NCBI RefSeq assembly: GCF_900113115.1
Contig: NZ_FOOF01000014.1
Coordinates: 62,001-126,000, forward strand
Origin: Duganella sp. CF458
GTDB taxonomy: Bacteria; Pseudomonadota; Gammaproteobacteria; Burkholderiales; Burkholderiaceae_D
DNA length: 64,000 bases
Direction: 5' to 3'
Shown here in pieces: positions 14,781 to 24,387 of the stretch; the stretch's first letter is position 1, and each line of letters opens with the position of its first letter. Made by a program: the position numbers and the translations under genes. The notes beneath the pieces were generated by a model, which made no database searches, had not been told where the DNA came from, and was given only the letters and a program-made list of their open reading frames with translations.

Positions 14781-17700
14781 ATGAAACGCATGTTGTTTAA
14801 TGCTACGCAGCAAGAGGAGTTGCGCGTAGCAATTGTCGACGGTCAAAAATTGATCGATATCGACATCGAGACCGCCGGACGAGAGCAGCGCAAGTCCAAT
14901 ATCTACAAAGGCGTCATCACCCGTATCGAACCCTCCCTCGAAGCTTGCTTCGTCAGCTACGGCGAAGACCGCCACGGCTTCCTCCCCTTTAAAGAAGTTG
15001 CCCGTTCCTATTTCCGCGAAGGCGTCGACGTGCGCAATGCCTCCGTCAAGGAAGCGCTGCGCGAAGGCCAGGAAATCATGGTGCAGGTGGAGAAGGAAGA
15101 ACGCGGCAATAAAGGCGCGGCACTGACCTCCTTTATTTCGCTGGCTGGCCGTTACCTGGTGCTGATGCCGAACAATCCGCGCGGTGGCGGTGTATCGCGC
15201 CGTGTGGAAGGCGAAGAGCGCCAGGAACTGCGCGAAACCATGGACAAGCTGGACCTGCCGCAAGGCATGTCGGTGATCGCGCGTACCGCCGGCATCGGCC
15301 GTACCGTGGAAGAGCTGCAGTGGGACTTGAACTACCTGATGCAACTGTGGCGTGCGATCGAAGGCGCCTCCAAGGCAGCTAATGGCGCGTTCCTGATCTA
15401 CCAGGAATCGTCCCTGGTGATCCGCGCCATTCGCGACTACTTCCAGCCGGATATCGGCGAGATCCTGATCGACACCGACGAGATCTACGAACAGGCGCAC
15501 CAGTTCATGTCGCACGTGATGCCGGACATGGTGCACCGCGTGAAGCGCTACAGCGACGACGTGCCGCTGTTCTCGCGCTTCCAGATCGAACACCAGATCG
15601 AAACCGCCTACTCGCGCACCGTGCCGCTGCCATCCGGCGGCGCCATCGTGATCGACCATACCGAAGCGCTGGTCTCGATCGACGTCAACTCGGCCCGCGC
15701 CACCCGCGGTTCGGACATCGAAACCACCGCCTTCCACACCAACTGCGAAGCCGCCGACGAAGTGGCCCGCCAGCTGCGCCTGCGCGACCTGGGCGGCCTG
15801 ATCGTCATCGACTTCATCGACATGGAAGTGTCGAAGAACCAGCGCGAAGTCGAACAGCGCCTGAAAGACGCCCTGCACCACGACCGTGCGCGCGTCCAGA
15901 TGGGCAAGATTTCCCGCTTCGGCCTGATGGAACTGTCGCGCCAGCGCCTGCGCCCTTCCCTGTCGGAAGGCTCGCACGTGACCTGCCCGCGCTGCTCCGG
16001 CACCGGCCACATCCGCGATACCGAATCGTCCGCCCTGCAGGTGCTGCGCATCATCCAGGAAGAGGCGATGAAGGAAAATTCCGCCGCCATCCACGTGCAG
16101 GTGCCAGTTGACGTGGCTGCCTTCCTGCTCAACGAGAAGCGCGGCGAAGTGCTGAAGATCGAGACCCGTCACCGCATTACCGTGATCCTGATCCCGAACA
16201 AGCACCTGGAAACCCCGCACTACAAGCTGGAACGCATCAAGCACGACGACCCACGCCTGGAAGACCACGCCGCTTCCTACACCATGGCAGAAGCTGCCGA
16301 GACCGACATGTCGTTCTCCAAGCGCCACAAGGAAGAAGCCAAGCCGCGCCAGGAAGCCGTCGTCAAGACCATTACCCCAGAGCAACCAGCTCCGGTGGTG
16401 GAACATAAGCCGGAAGCTGCCAAGCCAGCCGCTGCCGCGCCACGCGCAGCAGCAGTAGCGGCGCCAGCGGAAAAAGGCTTCTTCGCCAAGCTGATCTCCT
16501 TCTTCAGCGGTGGCGACAAGGAACAACCGGTGCAGCCGAAAGCTCCTGTCATCGTCACCAAGGCGCCAGCCAACGCTGAACGCGGCGACCGCAAGGATCG
16601 CGGCCAGCGCGGCCGGAACCGTGGCGGCAAAGGCGGCCGTGGCGAGCGTGAAGACCGCGAACCAGGTGCCCGTCCAGGCGCCGAGGAAGCCAAGCCGGCA
16701 GCGGAGGCGCGCAAGCCACGCGAACAGCGTGAACCGCGTGAGCCACGCCAGCCGCGTGAAGCACGCGAGCCGCGCGAAGCTGCTGAAGCAGTCCAGGCGC
16801 AAGGCCAGCGCACCGAGCGTGAACCGCGCGAGCAGCGTGAGCCACGCGAACCGCGCCAGCCACGCCAGCCGCGTGAGCCACGCGCCGAGAAGCCGGTTGC
16901 AGCAGAAGCCAAGGCCGAGGAATTGGCCCTGGCAGCGGCCGGCGTCGGTCCGGTGGGTACCGGCACCGGCGCGCCTGAAACGCCTGTGCTGGTGAAAGCG
17001 GTCGGCAACACCGGTCCAGAGAGTGAAGAGCAGGACGGCGCGGAAGGTGGCGACGAGCCACGCCGCCGCCGCCGCCGCGGTGGTCGCAACCGTAATCGTC
17101 GTGAACGCGATGGCGCTGAGGGCGCGGAAGGTGCGGAAGGCGCCGAGGGCGCAACCGAAGCAACGTTCACGGTTGCCCCAGCCGAAGGCGAAGTTGCCCC
17201 GGCCGCCGGCGACGCGGTGCCTGCCGTCCCGACAGTAGCCGCGGCTCCTGCCGCTGTTGCCGTTGAACCGGCATCCGCCGAGGCTGCCGGCACTCCGGTT
17301 GCCGAAGATGCTGCGGCGCACACTGTCGCTACTGCTGCTGTCGAGGCGCCTGCGGTTGCCGAGCCAGTCGCAGCCACCCCAGCCGCAGCCCCGGCCGCCC
17401 CGGCGCCAGCCGCAGCCGCCCCGGTTGCTCCGGCTCCAGTGGCGCCAGCCGCTGTGGAGCTGCCGGTCGCCGCGCCAGCAGCCGACGCGCCAATCGCCGC
17501 TGAGCCGGTTGCTGCTGAGCCGGTTGCTGCTGAGCCGGTCGACACCGCCCCGGCGTCGCCACAAGGCGTGCTGCCGTTCGCTGAAGCCACTCCAGTTGCC
17601 GTCGAGCCGGCAACGGCGGAAGAAGTTGCCGCCGAGGTGATCGAGCCTGCCGCTGCCGCCCCGGTAGCAGCGCCAGCACCGGCCGCTCCGGTTGTGGCCG

Positions 17701-17963
17701 CTGCGGCACCAGCCCCGGTGGCACCAGCGCCCGCACCGGCCGCTGCGCCAGCGCCGGCCGCCGCCAAGGTTGACGTCGACACCATGCTGGCCGCCGCCGG
17801 CCTGTCGATGGCGGTGACCGACCCGGCCAAGGTGCGCGCTGCACAGGAAGCTGCTGCCGCTGCCGCCACCGCCCAGCCGATCCGCGTGCCACGCGAGCGC
17901 AAGCCGCAGCCGCCGGTCGCCAGCGAGCCGCTGGTGCAGGTTGAAACCAAGGCGAATGGCTGA
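14781..17963 (+). CDS. rne: Ribonuclease E
   Basis: RNase E is the essential endonuclease for mRNA decay and rRNA/tRNA processing and the scaffold of the degradosome. The catalytic half has an S1 domain (about 35-120), catalytic D301 (SIDVNSARAT) and D344 (VIDFIDM), and the zinc-link CPRCSGTG with C402 and C405, two residues offset from E. coli. The 1060-residue length is typical of full RNase E. An amphipathic segment FFAKLISFF near 566 may anchor it to the membrane. An Arg-rich RNA-binding region (about 595-705, REPRE/RQPRE repeats) is followed by Ala/Pro/Glu-rich disorder and a conserved tail near DVDTMLAAAGLSM. A strong terminator follows the stop. Confidence 0.97.
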   Translation: MKRMLFNATQQEELRVAIVDGQKLIDIDIETAGREQRKSNIYKGVITRIEPSLEACFVSYGEDRHGFLPFKEVARSYFREGVDVRNASVKEALREGQEIMVQVEKEERGNKGAALTSFISLAGRYLVLMPNNPRGGGVSRRVEGEERQELRETMDKLDLPQGMSVIARTAGIGRTVEELQWDLNYLMQLWRAIEGASKAANGAFLIYQESSLVIRAIRDYFQPDIGEILIDTDEIYEQAHQFMSHVMPDMVHRVKRYSDDVPLFSRFQIEHQIETAYSRTVPLPSGGAIVIDHTEALVSIDVNSARATRGSDIETTAFHTNCEAADEVARQLRLRDLGGLIVIDFIDMEVSKNQREVEQRLKDALHHDRARVQMGKISRFGLMELSRQRLRPSLSEGSHVTCPRCSGTGHIRDTESSALQVLRIIQEEAMKENSAAIHVQVPVDVAAFLLNEKRGEVLKIETRHRITVILIPNKHLETPHYKLERIKHDDPRLEDHAASYTMAEAAETDMSFSKRHKEEAKPRQEAVVKTITPEQPAPVVEHKPEAAKPAAAAPRAAAVAAPAEKGFFAKLISFFSGGDKEQPVQPKAPVIVTKAPANAERGDRKDRGQRGRNRGGKGGRGEREDREPGARPGAEEAKPAAEARKPREQREPREPRQPREAREPREAAEAVQAQGQRTEREPREQREPREPRQPRQPREPRAEKPVAAEAKAEELALAAAGVGPVGTGTGAPETPVLVKAVGNTGPESEEQDGAEGGDEPRRRRRRGGRNRNRRERDGAEGAEGAEGAEGATEATFTVAPAEGEVAPAAGDAVPAVPTVAAAPAAVAVEPASAEAAGTPVAEDAAAHTVATAAVEAPAVAEPVAATPAAAPAAPAPAAAAPVAPAPVAPAAVELPVAAPAADAPIAAEPVAAEPVAAEPVDTAPASPQGVLPFAEATPVAVEPATAEEVAAEVIEPAAAAPVAAPAPAAPVVAAAAPAPVAPAPAPAAAPAPAAAKVDVDTMLAAAGLSMAVTDPAKVRAAQEAAAAAATAQPIRVPRERKPQPPVASEPLVQVETKANG
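16700..16895 (+). repeat. Degenerate REPRE/RQPRE coding repeats in rne
   Basis: This stretch of rne repeats units such as GAGCCACGCCAGCCGCGTGA, coding for alternating Arg, Glu, Pro and Gln. Such repeats form the Arg-rich RNA-binding and scaffold region in the non-catalytic half. They are prone to length change by slippage. Confidence 0.7.
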
Positions 17964-19317
17964 CCAGTCGATCGCTGACGAAAAAGGGAAGCCGAGTGCT
18001 TCCCTTTTTTATGTCCCATTGCGGGAAGCCGTCCTGTACTGGCTCAAGCTAGGCTTCATCAGCTTCGGCGGCCCGGCCGGCCAGATCGCCATGATGCACG
18101 CCGAGCTGGTTGAGCGCCGGCGCTGGATTTCCGAACACCGCTTCCTGCACGCCCTGAATTACTGCATGCTGCTGCCCGGCCCCGAGGCCACGCAGCTTGC
18201 CGTCTACATCGGCTGGCTGATGCACCGCACCCTGGGCGGCATCCTGGCCGGCGTATTGTTTGTCCTCCCATCGCTGCTGCTGCTGATCGGCCTGTCCTGG
18301 GCCTATTTGGCGTATGGCAGCCTGCCCGCCGTCGCCGGCATCCTGTACGGCATGAAGCCCGCCGTCGTCGCCATTGTGCTGGCCGCCGCCTGGCGCATCG
18401 GCCAGCGCACCCTGCGCAATCGCCCACTGATGGCGATCGCGCTGCTGGCCTTCATCGCCATCAGTTTCATCAAACTGCCCTTCCCCGCCATCGTCGCCAC
18501 AGCTGCCCTGCTGGGCTGGGCCGGCGGTCGCCTGCGCCCGGACCTGTTTACATTGAGCGCCGCCGCGCATGGCCCGGCAGCGTTGCAAGGCGCACACGGC
18601 CCGGCCCTGATCGACGACGACACGCCGCCCCCGCCGCACGCGCGCTTCACTTGGGCCGGGCTGGCGCGCGTTGCCGCCGCCGGCATTCTGCTGATGGCAG
18701 GCGCCTGGCTGCTGCTGGCCTGGTGTTGCGGCATCGACCAGCCGCTGGCGCAAATGGGCTGGTTCTTTACCAAGGCCGCCATGATGACGTTTGGCGGAGC
18801 CTACGCCGTCCTGCCCTACGTCTACCAGGGTGGGGTCGAGCATTTTCACTGGCTGACCGCGGCCCAGATGGTGGACGGCCTGGCGCTGGGCGAAACCACG
18901 CCCGGCCCGCTCATCATGGTGGTCGCCTTCGTCGGCTTCGTCGGCGCCTGGACGCACGAAGCCATCGCCGGCAACCCGGCGCTGGCTGGCGTCGCCGGTG
19001 CCGCGGTCGCGGCCTGGTTTACCTTCGTGCCTTCCTTCATCTTCATCCTGGCAGGCGGCCCCCTGGTCGAATCGACACGCGGCAATATCCGCATGACTGC
19101 CCCGCTGACCGCGATTTCCGCCGCCGTGGTCGGGGTCATTGCCAGCCTGGCACTATTTTTCGGCATGCACGTGTTCCATCCAGCCGGACGCTGGGAATGG
19201 CCGGCCGTGGCCATCGCCGCCGTCGCCGCCGTCGCCTTAATGCAGTACAAGCAAGGAACCATCCGCGTATTACTGGCCTGTGCAATTGCTGGCATCGTGC
19301 TATCGTACCGGGTGTAA
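17956..19317 (+). CDS. chrA: Chromate transporter family protein (ChrA-like, two CHR domains)
   Basis: This is a long-form CHR-family transporter, proposed to expel chromate by proton-linked transport. Two homologous halves are visible: [19 protein letters not shown] with [16 protein letters not shown] in the first, and [18 protein letters not shown] with [17 protein letters not shown] in the second. About 11 membrane helices are predicted over 453 residues. The ATG at 17956 overlaps the rne stop by 8 bp, yet a perfect rho-independent terminator (17981-18010) lies inside codons 9-19. The real start may instead be the in-frame TTG near 18020, which gives [13 protein letters not shown]. Chromate specificity is not proven by sequence. 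Confidence 0.85.
   Translation: MADQSIADEKGKPSASLFYVPLREAVLYWLKLGFISFGGPAGQIAMMHAELVERRRWISEHRFLHALNYCMLLPGPEATQLAVYIGWLMHRTLGGILAGVLFVLPSLLLLIGLSWAYLAYGSLPAVAGILYGMKPAVVAIVLAAAWRIGQRTLRNRPLMAIALLAFIAISFIKLPFPAIVATAALLGWAGGRLRPDLFTLSAAAHGPAALQGAHGPALIDDDTPPPPHARFTWAGLARVAAAGILLMAGAWLLLAWCCGIDQPLAQMGWFFTKAAMMTFGGAYAVLPYVYQGGVEHFHWLTAAQMVDGLALGETTPGPLIMVVAFVGFVGAWTHEAIAGNPALAGVAGAAVAAWFTFVPSFIFILAGGPLVESTRGNIRMTAPLTAISAAVVGVIASLALFFGMHVFHPAGRWEWPAVAIAAVAAVALMQYKQGTIRVLLACAIAGIVLSYRV
17981..18010 (+). terminator. Rho-independent terminator of rne, inside the chrA frame
   Basis: A perfect 12-bp stem AAAAAGGGAAGC / GCTTCCCTTTTT with loop CGAGT is followed by a U-run. It lies 18 bp after the rne stop codon. 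Confidence 0.9.
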
Positions 19318-19330
19318 CCGACCACCCAGC

Positions 19331-20443
19331 ATGACCGAAAAAATCATCCTCCTGAATGATGGCCGCAGCCAGGCGCCGGCCATCCCGGCAATACTAGAGG
19401 CGCCGACTGGCAGCCTTCTGGACCGTTTCGCCCGTCCACTGCACGACCTGCGTATTTCCATCACCGACCGCTGCAACTTCCGCTGCGTCTACTGCATGCC
19501 GAAGGAAGTGTTCGACAAGGACTACCAGTACCTGCCGCACAATGCCCTGCTGACGTTTGAAGAGATCACGCGCATCGCGCGCCTGTTCGTCGCACACGGC
19601 GTCGAGAAGATCCGCCTCACCGGCGGCGAACCGCTGCTGCGCAAGGACCTGGAGCGGCTGGTGGCCATGCTGGCGGCACTGCGCACGGTGAGCGGCAAGC
19701 CGCTCGACCTGACACTGACCACCAATGGCTCGCTGCTGGCCCGCAAGGCCCAGTCCCTGAAAGACGCGGGCCTTCAGCGCATCACTGTCTCCCTCGATGC
19801 GCTGGACGATGCCACCTTCAAGCGCATGAACGACGTCGACTTCGCGGTTGAAGACGTGCTGCATGGGATCGACGTCGCGCACAACGTCGGCCTGGGCCCG
19901 GTCAAAGTGAACATGGTGGTCAAGCGCGGCATGAACGAGCAGGAGATCTTGCCGATGGCGCGCCATTTCAAAGGCTCTGCCGCCATCCTGCGCTTCATCG
20001 AATTCATGGACGTGGGCACGTCCAACGGCTGGAACATGCACGACGTGGTGCCTTCGGCGGAAGTGGTGCGCATGATCGGCGCTGAGATGCCGCTGGTACC
20101 GGTCGACCCGAACTACACCGGCGAAACGGCCGAACGCTGGCGCTATGCCGATGGCGGCGGCGAAATCGGCGTGATCTCCAGTGTGACGCACGCCTTCTGC
20201 AAGGATTGCTCGCGCGCCCGACTGTCGACCGAGGGCAAGCTGTACACCTGCCTGTTCGCCTCGCGCGGCCACGACCTGCGCGCACTGCTGCGCGACGGCC
20301 GCGGCGACGAGGAAATCTCGTCCGCCATCGGCGCGCTGTGGCGCGTGCGCGGCGACCGCTATTCCGAACTGCGCACCATCAATACCGAAGGCCTGGCGCT
20401 GGGCGCCGACCGCAAAGTCGAAATGTCATATATCGGGGGCTAA
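19331..20443 (+). CDS. moaA: GTP 3',8-cyclase MoaA
   Basis: MoaA is the radical-SAM enzyme that, with MoaC, converts GTP to cyclic pyranopterin monophosphate, the first step of molybdenum cofactor synthesis. The 370-residue protein has the SAM cluster motif C48-x3-C52-x2-C55 ([10 protein letters not shown]), the GGEP motif ([12 protein letters not shown]) and a second C-terminal cluster ([12 protein letters not shown] with a later C in YTCLFA). It ends in the conserved di-glycine. It starts 13 bp after chrA and is followed 7 bp later by the mobA-moeA fusion, forming a molybdopterin operon. Confidence 0.97.
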   Translation: MTEKIILLNDGRSQAPAIPAILEAPTGSLLDRFARPLHDLRISITDRCNFRCVYCMPKEVFDKDYQYLPHNALLTFEEITRIARLFVAHGVEKIRLTGGEPLLRKDLERLVAMLAALRTVSGKPLDLTLTTNGSLLARKAQSLKDAGLQRITVSLDALDDATFKRMNDVDFAVEDVLHGIDVAHNVGLGPVKVNMVVKRGMNEQEILPMARHFKGSAAILRFIEFMDVGTSNGWNMHDVVPSAEVVRMIGAEMPLVPVDPNYTGETAERWRYADGGGEIGVISSVTHAFCKDCSRARLSTEGKLYTCLFASRGHDLRALLRDGRGDEEISSAIGALWRVRGDRYSELRTINTEGLALGADRKVEMSYIGG

Positions 20444-20450
20444 CCTGGCG

Positions 20451-22340
20451 ATGGAACAGAACATCAGTGCATTGATCCTGGCAGGCGGCCGCGGCACCCG
20501 CATGGGCCGCGTAGACAAAGGCTTGCAGCCATTTCGCGGCGGCACGCTGGCTTCGCATGTGCTGCAGCGGCTTGCGCCGCAGGTGGCCAGCGTCACCATC
20601 AACGCCAACCGCAACATCGGCGCATATAGCGCGCTCGGTGTGGCGGTGCTGCCCGATGAACTGGAAGGCTACGAAGGCCCGTTGGCCGGACTGCAAACCG
20701 GGCTGCGTCATTGCGCCACTGACCTGCTGCTAACCGCACCCTGCGACTCTCCCTTCCTGCCGCCCGATCTGGCGCAGCGCCTGTACGATGCGCTGAACGC
20801 CCAAGGCGCCGACCTCGCCGTGGCGGCCACGCTGGAAACCGGCGAAGACGGCAAGGCCCGCACGCAACTGCATCCCGTATTCTGCCTGGTGCGCAAGAGC
20901 GCCCTGCCCGTGCTGGACGACTACCTGCAAACCGGTTCGCGCAAGATGGATGGCTGGTACAAGTCGGTCAAGGTGGCCGAAGTGCTGTTCAACGACGCGG
21001 CCGCCTTCCGCAACATCAATACGCTGAGCGAGTTGCAGAACGAGGAAGATGCCGCCGCCAATCCTTCGCTGAAAGATGTGGCGAGCTGCCTGTCCGGCTA
21101 CGATCCGGACGCGCTGCCGGTGCGTCATGCGCAGCGCATCATCCGCGACTTCATCCAGCCGGTGCGCGGCATAGAAAAAGTCGCCCTGCGCAGCGCCCTG
21201 GACCGCGTGCTGGCGGCCGATGTGATTTCGCCGATCAACGTTCCCGCGCATGACAATTCCGCCATGGACGGTTTTGCCTTTGCGGGCGCCCAGCTCAAGG
21301 CCGAGGGCAATACCACGCTGAAGGTGATCGGCACCGTCTACGCCGGCCGCCCCTCCGCATTGAAACCGGGTCCTGGTGAATCCGTACGCATCATGACCGG
21401 CGGCGTCATGCCCGATGGCTGCGACACCGTGCTGCCGCAGGAGCTGGCCGCAGACCTGAGCGAGGTCGCCGTGACGATCGCGCCGAATTCCGTGCGCACC
21501 GGCGACAACCGCCGCTTCAAGGGCGAGGACCTGGCCGCCGGCACGCCCGCCCTGCGGCAAGGCAAGGTGTTGCGTCCGGCCGACCTGGGCCTGCTCGCCT
21601 CGCTCGGCCTGGCCGAAGTGCCGGTACAACGCCGCCTGCGGGTAGCCTTCTTCTCCACCGGCGACGAGTTGCGCTCGATCGGCGAGCCGCTGGCCGAAGG
21701 CTGCGTCTACGACAGCAACCGCTACACCCTGTTCGGCATGCTGCAGCGGCTTGGCTGCGATATCGTCGACATGGGCATCGTGAAGGATGACGCGGCATCG
21801 CTCGAAGAAGCCTTGCGTACAGCCTGCGAGTGCGCCGACGCCGTGATCACGTCCGGCGGCGTCTCAGTCGGTGCGGCGGATTACACCAGGCAGGTCATGG
21901 CCACGCTGGGCGACGTGCACTTCTGGAAGATCGGCATGCGCCCCGGCCGCCCGATGGCGTTCGGCCGCATCCGCTCCAACGGCCACAGCGCCTACCTGTT
22001 TGGCTTGCCGGGCAACCCGGTGGCCGTGATGGTTACCTTTTACTTCTTCGCCCGCCATGCGCTGTTGCGCATGATGGGCGCCGACGCGCCCGGCGACCAG
22101 TTGCTGCGGGCCCGGTCCGCCCAGGCTATCCGCAAGAAGCCCGGCCGCACCGAATACCAGCGCGGCATCCTGTCCACCTCAATGGATGGCACCTGCGAAG
22201 TCCGCATCACCGGCTCGCAAGGCTCCGGCATCCTGCGCTCGATGTCGGAAGCGAACTGCATGGTGGTGCTTCATGACGAACAAGGCAATGTCGCCGAGGG
22301 CGACCCGGTTGAGGTCATCGTCTTCGAAGGGCTCACCTAA
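20451..22340 (+). CDS. mobA-moeA: Fused MobA-MoeA: molybdenum cofactor guanylyltransferase and molybdopterin molybdenumtransferase
   Basis: This single 629-residue frame joins two consecutive enzymes. Residues 1-195 are MobA (LAGGRGTRMGRVDKG at 10-24, PCDSPF at 97-102), which attaches GMP to molybdenum cofactor. Residues 207-628 are MoeA, which inserts molybdate into adenylated molybdopterin (DNSAMDGFAF at 268-277, FSTGDEL at 401-407, SGGVSVGAADY at 468-478, GLPGNP at 518-523). The junction NEEDAAANPSLKDV is short and shows no stop or restart codon. I know these mostly as separate genes. It is presumably cytoplasmic and may channel cofactor, but that is inference. Confidence 0.93.
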   Translation: MEQNISALILAGGRGTRMGRVDKGLQPFRGGTLASHVLQRLAPQVASVTINANRNIGAYSALGVAVLPDELEGYEGPLAGLQTGLRHCATDLLLTAPCDSPFLPPDLAQRLYDALNAQGADLAVAATLETGEDGKARTQLHPVFCLVRKSALPVLDDYLQTGSRKMDGWYKSVKVAEVLFNDAAAFRNINTLSELQNEEDAAANPSLKDVASCLSGYDPDALPVRHAQRIIRDFIQPVRGIEKVALRSALDRVLAADVISPINVPAHDNSAMDGFAFAGAQLKAEGNTTLKVIGTVYAGRPSALKPGPGESVRIMTGGVMPDGCDTVLPQELAADLSEVAVTIAPNSVRTGDNRRFKGEDLAAGTPALRQGKVLRPADLGLLASLGLAEVPVQRRLRVAFFSTGDELRSIGEPLAEGCVYDSNRYTLFGMLQRLGCDIVDMGIVKDDAASLEEALRTACECADAVITSGGVSVGAADYTRQVMATLGDVHFWKIGMRPGRPMAFGRIRSNGHSAYLFGLPGNPVAVMVTFYFFARHALLRMMGADAPGDQLLRARSAQAIRKKPGRTEYQRGILSTSMDGTCEVRITGSQGSGILRSMSEANCMVVLHDEQGNVAEGDPVEVIVFEGLT

Positions 22341-22364
22341 TCTTGCTCGCGGCGGTTCCAGGGT

Positions 22365-23420
22365 TCATCCTTTCGCGCACATGATGTTGAGATAGGTCAC
22401 GGCATACAGTACCCGCTCGCGCATGCCCGCCGCGTCAGGCAGCACGAGATGGACATTCCATTCAGCCACGCTGTACTTGGCGGGATCGAACCTGGTGGCG
22501 TTGGCGGTAAGGATGTCCGGGCTCCAGCCGCTGATGTAAGCCAGCCCCTGGTCCTGGAATGCGCCGGCATAGCTGCCATGCATGAACACGCCGTCGTTGT
22601 CGATCTTGACCTGGACGCGGCGCCAGTCGATGGGCTGCTGCCAGCGGTATACCGCCTCGAAAGTGACCGTATCCGAGGCCCAGAAGTCGTGATTGTAATG
22701 CAGCACGGTGCGTGCAGCGGAACTGGCAAGGGTGGAACACCGCTGCGTCGTTTTGAAGCTGACCCGGTCGCCCTCATTCTTCCAGTTATTGCCCGTCGAG
22801 CCGAGCGACGGCGCTTGCGGCCATGTGCTGCGGAAGGGCGTGCCTTGCGCCGTCACCGCCTCAAGAAACGCCTGGGCGTTCTCCACGGTTTCATATTCGC
22901 CGCCCCACTCGAACGGATGGCGTTGCCGGGCAAGATTCAACTGCGGCCCCGGCTGCCGGCTGGCCATTTGGCTCCGCAGCGCCGCCTGGCTCACTGCGTT
23001 CGACTTCCCGATCCGCGCGGCGGCATCGGCTTCCACCGCCTGCCACAGGTCGGTACCCGATCGCGCCACCAGCGCGGGCGCCACGTCCCCCGGGCCGGCA
23101 CAGTACAACTGCTTATCCTTGAAGTAGCAATTCACCCGCTTGCCATTGCCCTCTGGCTGCGTCCCCGCGCCGGGGTCGACCTGGTACAGCACAATCTGTT
23201 CGGCGCCCTGGCTGGCGAGCAGCAACAGGCGTTTCTTGGGCGTCTCCCAGGCGAACTGCAGTTGCACGGGGCCCGGCCTGCTGGCATTGGCATCGGCGGC
23301 GGCAGCGAATTGCTTCCAGCCTTCCTGCTCGGTATCGAAGTTCAGCGTGGCGCAGGACGCCAGCAGCTGGCAGATGGCGCCGGCAACGGACAGCTTGAAG
23401 AGTGGCTTTACTGTATTCAT
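22365..23420 (-). CDS. Predicted lipoprotein of unknown function
   Basis: I do not recognise this 351-residue protein. A signal peptide ends in the lipobox LASC with Cys23, so it should be a lipoprotein. The rest is a globular domain rich in Trp and aromatic residues (ETPKKRLLLLASQGAEQIVL, HYNHDFWASDTVTFEAVYRW, WNVHLVLPDAAGMRERVLY). The start at 23420 (MNTVKPLF) is preferred over an ATG at 23459 because the signal peptide then begins correctly. It is downstream of, and nearly touching, another exported unknown (23435-24256), so the two may form a unit. Confidence 0.7.
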   Translation of the reverse strand: MNTVKPLFKLSVAGAICQLLASCATLNFDTEQEGWKQFAAAADANASRPGPVQLQFAWETPKKRLLLLASQGAEQIVLYQVDPGAGTQPEGNGKRVNCYFKDKQLYCAGPGDVAPALVARSGTDLWQAVEADAAARIGKSNAVSQAALRSQMASRQPGPQLNLARQRHPFEWGGEYETVENAQAFLEAVTAQGTPFRSTWPQAPSLGSTGNNWKNEGDRVSFKTTQRCSTLASSAARTVLHYNHDFWASDTVTFEAVYRWQQPIDWRRVQVKIDNDGVFMHGSYAGAFQDQGLAYISGWSPDILTANATRFDPAKYSVAEWNVHLVLPDAAGMRERVLYAVTYLNIMCAKG

Positions 23421-23434
23421 GGAGGCGCTCTCGA

Positions 23435-24256
23435 TCATTGGGCACTGGCGCGGGCGCACGCCTTGGTTTCCTGGCGTGCAGGGCAGCGCATGACTGCCGC
23501 GCAGGAACCGATCCGGGCGCCAAAGAAGTCGGCCGGTTTATCGCATTGCAGCGGGTCGAGCACGCCGGGATGGCCATTGCAGATCTTGCTGCGGTCAAGC
23601 GCCGCGTAATCCTTCTCCGCCCGGGCTTGCAGCATGATGATGGGCGTGAAATCGAGCTTTTGCGTATAGGCCGGGTAATCAAGCGTGCACTTTTCGGGCT
23701 GGGCCGGCATCTTCCTGCGCGCATCTTCGCGTGCTGTTACCAGCCGCTGCGCCTCTTGGGCGGAAAGCTGCAAGCGCTGCGCCTCCGCCGCGGCCAGCTT
23801 TTCCCGCCGCGTTTTCTCCGCCAGGGCAGCGGCTTCCTTCCGCTTGCGCTCGGCCTCCGCGTTCTGGCGCTCACGTTCGCGCTCGCGTGCCGCCTGGGCC
23901 GCCTTGGCTTGCCGCTCGCGCTGCAGGCGCGCCTCTTCGGCAGCGAGTTCCCGCTTCAGTTTGTCGGCAGCCGCCTGTTCCTGCGGCGACGCGGCCTTGC
24001 AGTAGCCCAGCGCGACGCATTTCACCTGGGTGACACAGTAGAGGTCTTCGATGTCATTGATCTGCATGCCGTTCGTATTCACTCTCAGGTGCGACCGGAT
24101 ATCGATGCTGCGCTTCTCTGCCTTGGCTTTGGCCCCCGTGCAAGGGAACCAGAAGCTTAGCTGGGCGTGGGCCAGGGAAGGCAGCATGCCCATGCATACC
24201 AACAGCACCAACGCGCGTAGCAGACGTCGAATGCAATCAGGTTTCGGATAATTCAT
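23435..24256 (-). CDS. Exported coiled-coil protein of unknown function
   Basis: This 273-residue protein has a signal peptide (RRLLRALVLLVCMGMLPSLAHA, cleaved before QLSFWF). A short Cys-containing domain (YCVTQVKCVALGYC) follows. A long charged Ala/Glu/Arg-rich helix spans about residues 90-180 (ADKLKRELAAEEARLQRER and similar), likely a coiled coil. The C-terminal domain has several Cys (EKCTLDY, KICNGH, LQCDKP, SCAAVMRC), which suggests periplasmic disulfides. The start at 24256 gives MNYPKPDC. I cannot assign a family. Confidence 0.65.
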   Translation of the reverse strand: MNYPKPDCIRRLLRALVLLVCMGMLPSLAHAQLSFWFPCTGAKAKAEKRSIDIRSHLRVNTNGMQINDIEDLYCVTQVKCVALGYCKAASPQEQAAADKLKRELAAEEARLQRERQAKAAQAARERERERQNAEAERKRKEAAALAEKTRREKLAAAEAQRLQLSAQEAQRLVTAREDARRKMPAQPEKCTLDYPAYTQKLDFTPIIMLQARAEKDYAALDRSKICNGHPGVLDPLQCDKPADFFGARIGSCAAVMRCPARQETKACARASAQ

Positions 24257-24387
24257 TGGAGGATAGGGGCGTTTGTTAAAATCGCAGTTACACAATCTTA
24301 CAATTACGCGAAGCGGTAAGCAAACTTAAGCGCTTACCAGGCCACTTCCCTGCCGCTTCTTTGCAACAACGGCCACCGCCGAGTCTT

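Noticed and set aside
14772-17564. A 930-codon open frame on the minus strand across rne
   Set aside because: It is fully antisense to a well-supported rne gene and has a composition (His, Arg, Gly, Trp-rich runs) typical of the reverse frame of GC-rich coding DNA. No ribosome-binding site.
16277-18019. A 580-codon minus-strand Ala/Ser-rich frame over the rne C-terminus
   Set aside because: It is the reverse of the Ala/Pro-rich disordered region and carries the rne terminator at its start; nothing supports expression.
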